NCBI GenBank assembly: GCA_015501585.1
Contig: JADNRY010000009.1
Coordinates: forward strand, 372,001 to 436,000
Origin: Rhodocollybia butyracea
Lineage: Eukaryota; Basidiomycota; Agaricomycetes; Agaricales; Omphalotaceae
Length of the DNA stretch: 64,000 bases
Direction of reading: 5' to 3'
Shown: piece by piece, positions 28,522 through 39,532 of the stretch
Numbering within the stretch: the first letter of the stretch is position 1
Layout of the letters: each line of letters starts with the position of its first letter
Position numbers and translations under genes: made by a program
Notes under the pieces: model-generated
The model's input: the letters and a program-made list of their open reading frames with translations, nothing else
Told to the model about the DNA's origin: nothing
Databases searched by the model: none

Positions 28522-29880
28522 TCAAGGCCGAACCTCTTCAGCGTTGGCCTCGCTTTCGTCATTTCCAATGATATCATCCAACCACTCTATCCCATCGCAA
28601 GACATCGCTCCCCGCCAGGGAAGACCAAGGTCTTCTTCGTCGTGCAACCGGACTAGCATGTTAAGGGCAGGTGAGCCAAAGCTAGGCATACTGAAGTCGG
28701 CAGCTGCTGGTAGAAAGTCTAGGAGAGAAAGGGTAAGGACCACCAATGCAATGGCATCAGCGGTGTATTCCTGATTCGGGATACTTATGAGTACGCGCTT
28801 GGATGGTGAGGAAGCATCGGGGCATGAAGAAAGCGACGAGGGGAGGGCTGTTGTCGAATTTGCGTGTTCTGAAATAGATTTAGGAAGCTGCGATAGAAAA
28901 TCTCGTGCAGAAAAAAGCTGCTCGTCCGACAGGTGCGGAGTCCCATCGTCGTGCCCCTGGACCAATTGAGGAAGCAAAAGGATGCTCAGAAGATTTTCCT
29001 CGATTTCGCTTTCAGGAATTTCCTCCTGTGCTCGGAGACCGACCCGGATAACGCGCTCGGCGCACAACAGTTCATCCGCAAATGAAATGTCAAGCCGTGG
29101 CTGCTCTCCATCTCCGTTATCATCGCTGTCGTTCTGATTTTCCCAATCCCAAAAGGCAACCCAAACACCAGATCCTTTTCCCACTTCCTGTAAACACCTG
29201 GCTTCTACCCAAGCTTCCTTCTCCTGCTGTCTGCGTTGGTCAAGCGAGATGCTCGACCTGATGGGAGTTCGAGGGTGTTTCGGACGCCTCCGAGGCATAT
29301 TGGTGACATGAGGTTGTAAATGCCCTTTCGATAAAGGATGAGCACGACTCAGTTCAAGTGAAGGGGAAGTGGCCGTGACAGGCTTGGCAATGAAGCCTGC
29401 GACTGAAGGCGAATCGTTGTTGATAAAGTAGGGCCGGGGAGACCTGGAGCGGGAGCTAGATGATGATGAACGAACAGACGACGGTGGTATAGAGGGCGAA
29501 GCAGCTGCGTTGGTACGAATGGAGGCAGACGATAGTGATTTGCTAGCGACGCCTTTCGCAGCCTTTCGTCGAGGTTTTCGCCTTGGAAGATTGCTGACAT
29601 GGGGCTGAATGGGGCCCTTGAACATGTTAGGACGACGATAAGGTTGAAGTTGTGGTGTGGATAGTTTGAATGGAGTGTCGTTCTGGATTTGAGGAACAAT
29701 GGAATCGGGCCGTTTCAGCAGATCCTGGCCAGACAATGGTGTAATGACGAGCGCAGAGGAAGAAGCAGAGGCAGAATCACAGAAATCAAGCTCTGGAGCA
29801 CCATAATCCGTCATACTATGTCTGAGTGATAAGAAATCAGACGCGTGTATCAAATAATTTGGAGGAACAGGAAAGCGCAT
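28522..29880 (-). CDS. Orphan protein with two QPHVxNxPRR basic motifs
   Basis: A single uninterrupted frame of 452 codons; the ATG at 29814 (MTDYGAPELDF) is an alternative start. I do not recognise the family. The N-terminal half is Ser-rich and basic and contains two copies of a motif: KGPIQPHVSNLPRRKPRRK (near residue 85) and KGHLQPHVTNMPRRRPKHP (near residue 185). The same motif ends the small protein at 42529-42966. The C-terminal half is acidic and leucine-rich (WVAFWDWENQND, SEIEENLLSILLLPQL, LVVLTLSLLDFLPAAADFSMPSFG). The basic clusters could be nuclear localisation or docking sites. Function unknown. Confidence 0.75.
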   Translation of the reverse strand: MRFPVPPNYLIHASDFLSLRHSMTDYGAPELDFCDSASASSSALVITPLSGQDLLKRPDSIVPQIQNDTPFKLSTPQLQPYRRPNMFKGPIQPHVSNLPRRKPRRKAAKGVASKSLSSASIRTNAAASPSIPPSSVRSSSSSSRSRSPRPYFINNDSPSVAGFIAKPVTATSPSLELSRAHPLSKGHLQPHVTNMPRRRPKHPRTPIRSSISLDQRRQQEKEAWVEARCLQEVGKGSGVWVAFWDWENQNDSDDNGDGEQPRLDISFADELLCAERVIRVGLRAQEEIPESEIEENLLSILLLPQLVQGHDDGTPHLSDEQLFSARDFLSQLPKSISEHANSTTALPSSLSSCPDASSPSKRVLISIPNQEYTADAIALVVLTLSLLDFLPAAADFSMPSFGSPALNMLVRLHDEEDLGLPWRGAMSCDGIEWLDDIIGNDESEANAEEVRP

Positions 29881-30578
29881 TTACCAAGGCTTTAACAGCG
29901 ATAAAGAAAAGAGAAACTGGCACAATTACGTCTAGCTTTTGAACGCGAGAAGGTTGTACCTAGTCGGAACCTTTTACGGAAGTTCCGTATTCCGCAAAAA
30001 CACCAGTGTATCTGCACCTATACCTACGGTACTCCTATGGCTCCGCTTCGAAAATTGGCACCTGTAATGAAGGAGGATACGATGTACCGTGTATTAAACC
30101 TTGGAGAGAGGACTGTGGACCGCAGGTCTGCAAAACCTTGAAGATGGTGGTTGGGTGTAGAAAGAGTATTTCCGGGCTTCATTTTGTGTTCAAGCCTTCG
30201 ACATCATCGTGGTTTCAACGCGTCAGATATATACTTGGAGCCAATTACCCGGCCCGGTCGACCGATTAGCAACCGTCGACTCAATCCTTATCCGGTCTCT
30301 ATCGATCGCTGTTTTTGGAATACCGTTTACGGACTTGTTCCCCCGAAGCCACAGCTTCCCCACATGAACTATGAAGCCCTCCGGACCCAAACATTCAGCT
30401 GGCTAACCAGTTAATAATCCATATCTCCTCCCGCAGCAGGCTCCCGCATACAAAGTATGCTGTGAACTTCGTCTTTGTTCAATGCCGAACCAGCCACCAA
30501 CGCAATATCCCGAAATCAGTTTCAGTCACCCGTGTATAAATCTGCAACTGCGGTATTTTCTGCTTTCTTATCCCCTAT
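29881..30578. other. Divergent intergenic region
   Basis: Shared 5' region between the 28.5 kb minus gene and the 30.6 kb plus gene. No clear TATA box or RNA gene was seen. Confidence 0.45.
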
Positions 30579-31343
30579 ATGTCTGTTCCACAGCACCAGG
30601 AAGTCATGGATAACACTGATCAACACGACCATGTCCTCAGCGAACCGTCCATAGCTCAACCTCCACGTTCTGACAGTATTTCATTGACCGTGCCAGCCAA
30701 GGCTTATTGTCGATCTTCAGTTTCCGAAATTCCTGTACCCTATCTCAGCAGTACAGAGGGAGCCGCTGAAGTTTCTCTAGAGTCGTGTTCCACGACTTCC
30801 GAAGTCCAAAGCTGGGCCAGTAGACCGCCGTCCCAGTCTATGAGTATTGCTTCTGACAATATCGGAAACGAGTTGAGCACTTATCCCTCTGCACCTCCGG
30901 TTTCCAGCCAACCACGAGCATCAATGATCCTCTACCGGATTGCCGATATCTCTCCGCGTCCTGGGTCTCTAATCAACGAACAATATCCAGAATCCATGTT
31001 TAATTCACCGCGTAGTCACCCCCGCCCTTCATTTATATCAACCTCATCCAGAGACTCAAGCTTTACTTTCACCAACGACTCAAAGTACGATCCCGAGCTC
31101 GCTGGATCCCGCTATAGTGCGGGGTACAGTGGCCCGGAGCTTGAGCGAGTTCTCGTCGCATACCCGTATGAACCTTCTATCGGTTCAGACTCTGACTCCA
31201 CTTGGAGCATGTCGACACAGCAATCACGGCTCTCTGCGCGTGAGGTGGCCAATATTGTGAAGATGGGATTAGGAATTTTGGTTATTTTAGCGCTGTTTAT
31301 TGTGTTGCCGGTGGTGCTGATGCAGAAAGCCCCTGGGCAATAG
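30579..31343 (+). CDS. Ser-rich protein with C-terminal transmembrane anchor
   Basis: A 254-residue intronless frame starting MSVPQHQEVMDNTDQHD. Residues 1-~220 are hydrophilic, rich in Ser, Pro and Tyr, and probably disordered. A single hydrophobic helix follows near the end (MGLGILVILALFIVLPVVLM), followed by six residues, QKAPGQ. There is no signal peptide, so it is predicted to be tail-anchored with its bulk in the cytosol. The family is not recognised. Confidence 0.65.
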   Translation: MSVPQHQEVMDNTDQHDHVLSEPSIAQPPRSDSISLTVPAKAYCRSSVSEIPVPYLSSTEGAAEVSLESCSTTSEVQSWASRPPSQSMSIASDNIGNELSTYPSAPPVSSQPRASMILYRIADISPRPGSLINEQYPESMFNSPRSHPRPSFISTSSRDSSFTFTNDSKYDPELAGSRYSAGYSGPELERVLVAYPYEPSIGSDSDSTWSMSTQQSRLSAREVANIVKMGLGILVILALFIVLPVVLMQKAPGQ

Positions 31344-31895
31344 CAGCCTGAAATTCGCTTATAGACCTGACGGACGCGTTACAATGCGTCGGAGGGTTAC
31401 TTATGGTCAGTTGATCTTTCACCACTTTGGCACCATAGACTTGTAGATTTGAAAGGACTTGTTAGCATTGGAACTATAGGGGCTCCACTTTCTTTTCATT
31501 TAGCATAAATTAGCAAGGACGTTATTCTGACTCGCCATATAATTTACAGAAAAATTTCTAGTGGTTCAACACTATTTGTATCTCTATGTATAAGTATTCA
31601 TACTCTCATAATCGCCTGTGTAAATAAATGTAGTCGTTGTTGCGATGCAATAGGCGATGAAGACGGTTAATGGATCTCAAGATTATTGTCGAAACGCTAA
31701 CTATGGTACAAAATTTAACAATATCCGTTATATAGAGTAAGTAGTATAGTGGGCCAGTTCCTGTGTACGGTTGCCTGTACTAATTTTTTTTTGAAAAAAA
31801 AAACACGCACCTCCAAAAAAAATAGAGTAATACATTAAGAAATAAATAAAACAAGGTTATAGTTTCAAGGCAAGATGATAACCAAGGACACAGGT
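31344..31895. other. Convergent 3' regions
   Basis: AT-rich 3' flanks of the tail-anchored protein gene and the protease gene. It includes short T and A runs (31785-31825), compatible with transcript ends, and no gene. Confidence 0.5.
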
Positions 31896-34800
31896 TCACT
31901 GGAGTAAAAACTTTTCCTGTACCTCCACTAACCCATCCGTCAGCTTACTCACCGTAGCCCATTTGGGTAAGTAGGCTATCACTTCTTCGAATGCGGGAAT
32001 CTGCCCACCAGACATCCGTCTTCCAGAGGACGATGGTACAGGCGAGGTCGAAAGGCCCATCCCTACCATGCCGCTTTCGTATTCAACCCATTCGCATGCT
32101 ACACGCCCTGAGTATGGATTTATGTCCGACAAGGCTATCAGATCACGTTTTAAAGACTTGGGCCACTGTACATCCACAACAAATGTTTTGCCCCATTCAC
32201 GGCTCCAAAGCGCAGCGTTTCATAAGTGTCGGATTCAAACCCGCGCTGAACCCTCCATCCAGCATTAGCCTCAACTTCCTCAAAGTCTGTTGTCGCGTTG
32301 AGAGTATAGGCGCGTAATTTCTCCACGGGATGGTCGAAATACACCCTACACGCGCGGCTATTGTTCGCAGTTATGAAGAAGCGAGCTCCGGTCGAGTTCT
32401 GGCCGAAAGACATAAATTTGGCGTGAGCCTTGAACCATGGGTTAGTCGTTGAGGTCCAGTTCCAATTTGTGCTGCTTTTCGTTGCTGATTCGGCAACTCC
32501 AGTGATACCGGCAGCGTGAATCATACTTGAGGCATCGTGAAAAACTTCTGAGTTGGACGTTTCCCAACTGCAATGCGGTAAACCTGTTTTCCTAGTATCT
32601 ATAGCCACGTTCGAGCACTCGGTCTTCCTCCCACTTGCGACCGAATTCAAGTACGAAGGAAGTAACGGAAGAACCATATCCCGAAGGAATGGTTCGGAGG
32701 CGGTAAGAGTGGTTACGGCTTTTGCATTCGAACTAGAGTTTTGTGTAGATGGCGACAGTTCTATTGTTTGCTGGAAGAATATCTTGAAAGGTGCGTTTTC
32801 GGTGAACGGGAACAATCCGCCGCTGTATCCCTCAATGCTTCCAACCCAAGCACCCGACCAAGGTACCCACGCTAGGGCAGTACATACCACCCAAATCAAG
32901 CCTAGAATCCACATCAAGTATCGATGAACTTTCCGGGCGCCAATGAATGGCATGGCCGGAAGAGAAGACAAAAATGAAAGGAGAGATATAGTTGCGTAAG
33001 GCATAATAGCTGGACTTCCGTCAACCATCGTTTGATTTATCGACGGAATCAGGAAAAGAGCAACATGAGATATGAGGATCAAAGGGAAGGGAACAACGAT
33101 AAGAAGGGGAAGAATCCATAGGGCATATGGCTGCTGATCTTCAAGTTGGTCACCTCCCAATTTTAGTTTGTTTTTGAGGATTCGAAAATGTTTACGGCCG
33201 ACAAGAGGGGTTCGTTCATTCACTTCGGTCTCTTCGTCTCCTCGTCCTGTCTGACCGATATCATGGACGACCTCTAACTGTGGAGCTTCTGCCGCACCAA
33301 AACAAGCAGGGAAACCGCAAATCACTGCTGCAACCCAGAGGAGGGCGTTGTAGATACTGGCTATGTAAAATCCCCCGCCTAGTCCGAAGCGTATGATGCC
33401 CACGGTAGACACTAAGACAATAAGCCACGAAAAGATGTAGCTATGGATAAGCAACGTGCGGAAGGATGTCCACGCAAGTACATTAGTGGTCTTATATGTG
33501 TGTAACGGTAGGTTGATTCGAGGCTTGGCAGTTATGAGATGCGGCGGTGACAAGATGAGTCCTGGGACGAGAATCGAGAGAGTAAACAACGATAAAATGG
33601 GGACAGTGGGATGCCCATATACCACCTATAAATCTAACTTCAGAATGTTCCATGCCTTGAAGCAAGGACACTCACAAAGGGTTCAGCTTGGCAAAACCGA
33701 TAACAGATGCGATTTGGGCTCCGATACTCAACAACAATGTTACCCAAAATTGGCCGTGTTTCCACCAAAATGGAAGACTTTTGGGCATAGTCCGACCGCT
33801 CTCACGCTCAGAAGAGCTTACTTGAACATCCTCCGAATCGGCATGGTCTACTCCTTGTGCCAAAAGCAACTGAGAAGCCGAGGCCACCGGTTCTGTTTCT
33901 ACAGTTGCACTTGGCGAGAACGTCGCGACTTGCCTCTCTGCTGCTCGAGATTGAGCGGACTCAAAAAGGGTAAAAAGTACGAGGACGATGGGTCCTACAA
34001 TAATAGCTACAATGTTGAAAGTGCTGAGGTAACTGAGAGGGAAGACAATGAAAGCGGCGTTAAATACTGGGTAACAAGTCAGTATCTTTTCAATGGAAAT
34101 CTAGGAAACGTACGGTCAAAATATACTGCTTGCTTGTTGACACTTGGCATTGATGTAACATCATCATTGGCGAGAGCGACACCCGCAGCCCACGATGGCT
34201 GCATCATTGCCCATAATGCCTTGTTGCCGCCTTCAGTATCTGGAATCGAGTCGAATTTGGTGTGATATTTGGCTCGACCGCGATAGAAAGCAAAATCCAA
34301 GCCTCGCATTGGAGCAAAGTCAGTCGAGTTTGCCGGATTTTGGATGGCCAAAGCATTGGTGTAAACCGTAAAGTCAGTTCCACTGCGAACGATCCCAAGA
34401 GAGAATGCCTCTGAAGAGATGATATTAGCGTGGGGCGAATCTGCATTCTTCCAACTTTTGAGGGATCCAATGTCGGTAGTGCGAAACAATAAAGGTCGCC
34501 CACCACTCCCAGCGCCTTCAAGATTGATAAAAGTTGACCCAAAGAGATTGACAAACTCTGGATTAGAAGAGTCCTTGACCCATGGATGTTCTAGAAGGGC
34601 ATGAGCACCATTGAGACCATCTTCCTCAGCATTATTTAGGTTGAAAAGGACGGTGCGGTGCGGGGGATGGGCCGCAAAGTATCGAATGAGCTGCAGCAGA
34701 ATAACAATGCCCATTCCGTCATCTGTAACTCCGGTAGAGGTAGAGACACTGTCAAAATGCGCAGAAAATAAAACAGCCGGCAGCGCAGAAGTGCCCTGAA

Positions 34801-35215
34801 TCTTGACCAGAATATTATTCCCTTCAAAATACGTCGCAGAACCAGGACCAAGACTGGTGGACCAGGTTCCATTTGTGACTACATCGTCATCGATGACAAG
34901 GGGAGTATGATTGTAGGTGTCCTGAATGGTTTTGACACGCTGGAGGAGATACTTTCGGACCAAGTCATTGGCATGAGAGTTGTATGGATGGGGACGTGCT
35001 GCGATAACGTGTAGATCCTTATAGGCTTCAGTGACATTCAGGCCTCCGTAGTGTGACTGGAGAGTAGACGTTGGGGGAACTGAAGTAAGTTGGTCAGTTA
35101 TGAGAGTTGAGAGGATGGCTGCCAGGTATAGGAGAACAAGGAGAACGGTTACAGGCAGCGTACGGAAGCCCACGGCTTGAGCAAGGGCAGCACGGAACCT
35201 TGCAGTGAAGGTCAT
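31896..35215 (-). CDS. Vacuolar membrane zinc protease, M28 family (PFF1-like), frameshifted near C-terminus
   Basis: Multi-pass M28 aminopeptidase-like protease of the vacuole membrane. The first true ATG is at 35215 (MTFTARFRAALAQ), followed by one transmembrane segment. The catalytic domain shows the metal and catalytic residues: SAHFDSVSTSTGVTDDGMG (His, Asp, Asp), NNAEEDGLNGAHALL (Glu-Glu) and YHTKFDSIPDTEGG (His). Introns follow, then several transmembrane helices (AFIVFPLSYLSTFNIVAIIV onward) and a lumenal C-terminal domain. At 32207-32209 the frame shifts: one base appears missing before SREWGKTFVVDVQWPKS, which then runs to the stop at 31896. The length and layout match the family. 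The frameshift is either a sequencing error or a recent lesion. Confidence 0.87.
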
Positions 35216-35949
35216 GAATGATGAACGTTTCCAAAACAAGCGCCCGATCGGGCCGTTGCTACCGTCACGCACGATTGCCTACTGCAATTCTATCTAAACA
35301 ACGTCAACCTCCTAAGGGCTTGGTTACCATCTTATATGTGGATACCATATACTTGGCTCTCAAGTACCTTATCTACCTTGAAACTGGACATCCCTTGCTG
35401 GCTCTCGGATCTACACTATGCATTGGCAAAGCTTGAGGGGCATCTGCAACGTTGGAGCTTTGGGATGCTCTGGAGTGCTCTGTGGTTGTGGGCAACACTA
35501 CTACCTGCGGGAGGCCCAGACAGCAGTTGTCCTTGAGTCGTCCAGGTCTGCATCAGGGCCCTGCTCGGATTTTCGAATGCCGTGGCCGTGAGCTTGAGCA
35601 GAGCTCACTAGTACATAGAAATTGACCGATGCGATCAGTTGAGGTGAGACCGAAATGGAGATTAGTACCTGGACGTAAACGTTGAAAAGCGTTCTGGCAT
35701 TTTCTGGTAAAAATGGCTGAGTGTCTGAGTCTGACTGATTGGAACTAGTGCACTACCTCCTCACTGGAGGAGTCTGGGCTATCACCAATGTCGTTCGAAC
35801 TATGCCAGTTCAGATGATGTCAGGGTGGTGCAAAGGAGGTTTTTGCGAGGAAGTTATGTATTTTAGAAAAGGGGAGAAATTGCATGTCACATTGAGGGCC
35901 GACCGAGTTAGTAATGCAAGAACCAAACATAAACAGCTACATTCATGAG
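35216..35949. other. Intergenic, no supported gene
   Basis: 5' side of the M28 protease. Only short incidental frames occur. Confidence 0.5.
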
Positions 35950-36630
35950 ACATTCTAAAGCGTACAAAACTTCCTACTTCCCCAGGTTCATCCATGTTGG
36001 CTCCCTATCAACATTGAAATTTTCCTTGAGGAGACGAGTCTTCAGCCACCCCGGGAAGGAACACGGCGCCCATAAGGCGTAACAACCGTCCGCGTTTTGT
36101 CTACATATGCAAAGCACGCTAGATTCGGATACCCATCGTGTCCTCAATAAATATCACAATGCTCCATCATACTGTGCTTGCTCAAAAATTCTATGAACAC
36201 ATCGGTGAGATACTGGAGGCGCGTGTCAGGTGCATAAGCGCTGGGTTTTGCTTCATCTCGGGACGAAGTCACGAAACCCCTCATCAATGAGAAAGCCATA
36301 GAACAGCTTCGCAGGTGGTTGGGCATCGAGTGGTTGTGGTGGAGATTCAAGGAGATCGTCAGGCCTAGAATTGAAGAGATAGAACATAAGCTGCGCCGAC
36401 ATAGATTCTGCGTGACTCGGAACTCACAGCCATTTGGGAGGAGATATGAAAGAAGGCAGATCCTTCATAAGCTCGGGAGGGTAGACAGGAAGCCATAAGA
36501 GTGTAATGAGGTCTTCGGGTACTAAGACAAACATAGAAGAAACTCACTGCATGGTGGAAGAGAACCAAGAGAACAACGTGATCGTTACCGCAGGACACTG
36601 ACTCTGAGCTCACAGCCAGGAGGTAGTGCA
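35950..36630 (-). pseudogene. Decayed tandem copy of the 36.8 kb orphan gene
   Basis: Exon-by-exon similarity to 36769-37481 with the same intron positions. It reads VPEDLITLLWLPVYPPELMK, then PDDLLESPPQPLD, KLFYGFLIDEGF and, after a frame break, RLQYLTDVFIEFLSKHSMME. The frame breaks after FLIDEGFRDFV, and an in-frame stop replaces the Trp-Gly region that follows CDIY (CDVFWGRDG in the intact copy). The conserved tail ACFAYVDKTRTVVTPYGRR is still readable, then a further stop follows. This is clearly a non-functional paralogue. Confidence 0.75.
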
Positions 36631-36768
36631 GTAGTTCCAGTCAGTCAAGCATGTTGTGCGAAGATTTGTTCAAATAACCACAGTGATTTGAACAGACTCA
36701 GATCCAGCGCATGTTAGATTTTTTTGTCCAGCGTGAGAACCAACCGTAACTACTTAGATACATTCATT

Positions 36769-37481
36769 CTAAATCGTACAAATTTTCTGCTTCATCACGT
36801 TCATCCACATTGGCTCCCGGTCAACATTGAAATTTTCCTTGAGTAGTTTCATCAGCCACTTCTTCGCAGGAACACGGCGCCCATAAGGCGTAACAACCAC
36901 CCTCCCCGTTGAGTCTACATATGCAAAACACGCCATACACGGATTCCCATCACGTCCCCAAAAAACATCACAGTGTTCCATTATCTTGTAGTCGCTCAAA
37001 AATTCCATAAACATCTGGTGGAGATACTGGAGGCGTGTTAATGGCGGATAACCGCTGGGGTTTTCACCTGCGGGACAAAACGCCTCATCGATGAAAAAGC
37101 CATAAAGCAGGCACTCGGGTGAATCGATATCAGGAGGCGGCGGTGGAGGTTCGAGGAGATCATCAGGCCTAGAATTGGAAAGTTAGCTGCGTCAACATGA
37201 TAGACATCTATAGACATAGATTCTGCGTGACTCAAAACTCACAGAAATTCGGGAAGCATGAAAGAAGGTAGATTCTTCATAGGTTCTGGAGAGCTAACAG
37301 GAAGCCTTAAGAGTGAACTGAGGTCTTGCAGTACCTAGAAACATAAAAGAGACTTACTGCATGGTTCAACAATTTGAAGAGAACGATTTTGATTTATCGT
37401 TACCGCCCAGCTTACGTAGACCGAACTTCCGCTCTTGAGCTTCAACGTTAACAACAGGGACCTTGCCACATTCATGGCCAT
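36769..37481 (-). CDS. Orphan 189-residue protein (intact copy)
   Basis: Three exons (37481-37404, 37334-37243 and 37168-36769) join in frame to 189 residues. The start is MAMNVARSLLLTLKLKSG. The middle reads VLQDLSSLLRLPVSSPEPMK, then PDDLLEPPPPPPDIDSPE; the conserved end reads CLLYGFFIDEAF, EFLSDYKIMEHCDVFWGRDG, ACFAYVDSTGRVVVTPYGRR and KKWLMKLLKENFNVDREP. I do not recognise the family. A decayed copy lies directly downstream, and an unrelated orphan gene starts only 105 bp away on the other strand. Confidence 0.65.
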
Positions 37482-37586
37482 ATACACCGTCCCTAAGCTC
37501 TCACAAGTTCGTTTCACTCCTTTTGTATATTTTAAAGATACATATATTTAGTCTCTTCACAGGACGTACTCTTCAAGACCGTGCAA
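37482..37586. promoter_or_regulatory. Short divergent (bidirectional) promoter region
   Basis: Only 105 bp separate the start codons of two divergent orphan genes. It is AT-rich with TATATTT-like text near 37528 and 37543. Confidence 0.4.
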
Positions 37587-38609
37587 ATGTCCTCGGTACA
37601 AGTTTTAACTACAGTACATACTTGGCTATCCGAGTGCTAATCATTGATACCTATCTCTGACAGATCAACCCACAGCTTCTTGAATCTCATTGGCTTAGGA
37701 TACAGACCAAGATAAGGCTTGCCGAAAGTTTGATCGAGAACCCAATGAATCTCGAAGCCCCCTGGTCGAATGTTTGGAAAACCGTTTTCCAGTTTGTCTA
37801 CGAAAGCGACGACAATCCGTCGGTGATCGATTGATCTTCAGTCATGGACATTTTATCTGCTTATCCCCGGACGGCGTAACCAACGACTCGACCAAATCCC
37901 CCGCTGCAACCCAAGGAGAAACAACCATAGATATTGCAGGGCTGCTGGCCAACTTAGCTCTAGCCAATGGCGGATTATTGTGAGTAACAGATCTGTCGGA
38001 TTCTAAGTAGCTCAATCCTTTCAATACTTTAGCACTTGGCGATTCTTGTTTGGCGAACTGAAGAAAGCTTTATCGAGACAGCACACAGTCGCTGGTTGGC
38101 CGCGAAACGCCGCAGGTTTCTATCAACTGAGAGCCGCGTTTTCCATCGCCGTTTCCCAGGTCATCGAACAAAGCCTACTCCAGTCGCTGATCGACAAAAC
38201 CTTGATTGGCGACAAAATCGATTTATTCCCCGAACGTACACTATTCGCGGCTGTGGGAGGTTTTTTCGCTTTCGGAATAGGAGATGCGAGTCAGACTTAT
38301 GTTGCTGAGAGCGTTGATGGTTGGAGCACGGCAGCCTTCGAGTCTCTAACTGCTCGTACGGACGCGGATTTCGATGAAGATATCACTCAAATCCCCAATA
38401 TCATGCAAACGGAAAATTCTTATCCTTTCAACCGCACGTCCTTAATCAAAAAACAGAGGGTGGATCATGGTTACATGTCGGCATGGACTCCGGTCTATCA
38501 CATCACTGAGCGAGAAGGGTGGAGCGTTATAATGCAGGCACGGTCACTGTTTCAAGACTCGGTACGGAACAACATGCACGATTGGCTGAGTGGGTTGATG
38601 CAGCAGTAA
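37587..38609 (+). CDS. Orphan 283-residue protein
   Basis: Four exons (37587-37595, a 9-bp microexon; 37664-37791; 37842-37979; 38033-38609) sum to 284 codons in frame. It starts MSS, then INPQLLESHWLRIQTKIRLA. Later text includes TTIDIAGLLANLALANGGLF, FLFGELKKALSRQ, GDKIDLFPERTLFAAVGGFF, DADFDEDITQIPN and MHDWLSGLMQQ at the end. The 50-bp second intron (donor GTTTGT) is inferred because the unspliced frame stops. No family is recognised. The acidic and amphipathic segments do not point to a specific function. Confidence 0.6.
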
Positions 38610-39532
38610 CTTCCGTGACTTTCCTGTGGCTGCTTTTCTATTGTGTTAGTCTAATCGTTGGGTGAGTCCTGTGCCTTTTCCTTTTGCACCCGCCATTCCT
38701 CACAACAACGACGTCTTTTCCTGTCGCACTTCCTTTTCCTTCCTTTCTGCAGAAACTTTATTCTCCTACTTCATACTTAATCAGCTAGTACAGCGAGGAG
38801 ATGACCGAGCTTCATCATTTTGGTACTCGTTGGTCCGCCAAGTTGATAACTTATAATAATCTTGGACTCCTGCATTGTATTAGACTCACTTTGTTACTCG
38901 TCGCTCTGCCAGTTTGTATCGCTCTTCGTTTGTGTCTCATCCAGAACCTTGCATTCTTTTCCCCGCTTCCTTCTTACATACGTCTCGCATAATCGTTCTG
39001 TTGCATCTTGATAACTACTTGTATCTTGTATTTCTTGTACGCTTGGTACGCTTGGTGGCCTCTTCACGCCTCGCTCTAATCTCGGAATGCCCAACGGTCG
39101 CCTTTTTTGCTAAAAACTCTCGGTTTAAGCACACGTCAACGGACTCATTGGAGTAGAATCGATTTATTGCGCACGGAGGAGCATCTCATGATATGCTCAA
39201 GTCTACTTACTAAGGGCCCATTGCCTCTCTATGGTTCTGAAGAGCCCTGTAGACGGAACGGGAGTTCGCTTCAGCGTCCTTGGAGTTCGATTCATCCTGC
39301 CTCGAAGTTACCTCAAGTATATGCTATGATTTCCGCCTCCAGTCTCTTGGTTTATCTGCGTGAAACCAGAAATGGCATTTATAGTTCTATATGCGAGCGT
39401 GTATAAGTATATTCTTTTCGCAAAAGACAGCTAGGCTATAAATATTTAAATACCCTTACAAAATGAAGCGACCTAGACCAATCTTCGCACTCAACGGGCG
39501 AAGACACTCTAAGATTGTTGATATAACCACAC
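38610..39532. other. Intergenic, pyrimidine-rich
   Basis: T/C-rich 3' flank of the orphan gene and 3' side of the carrier gene. Incidental frames only (38914-39156, 39107-39406). Confidence 0.5.
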
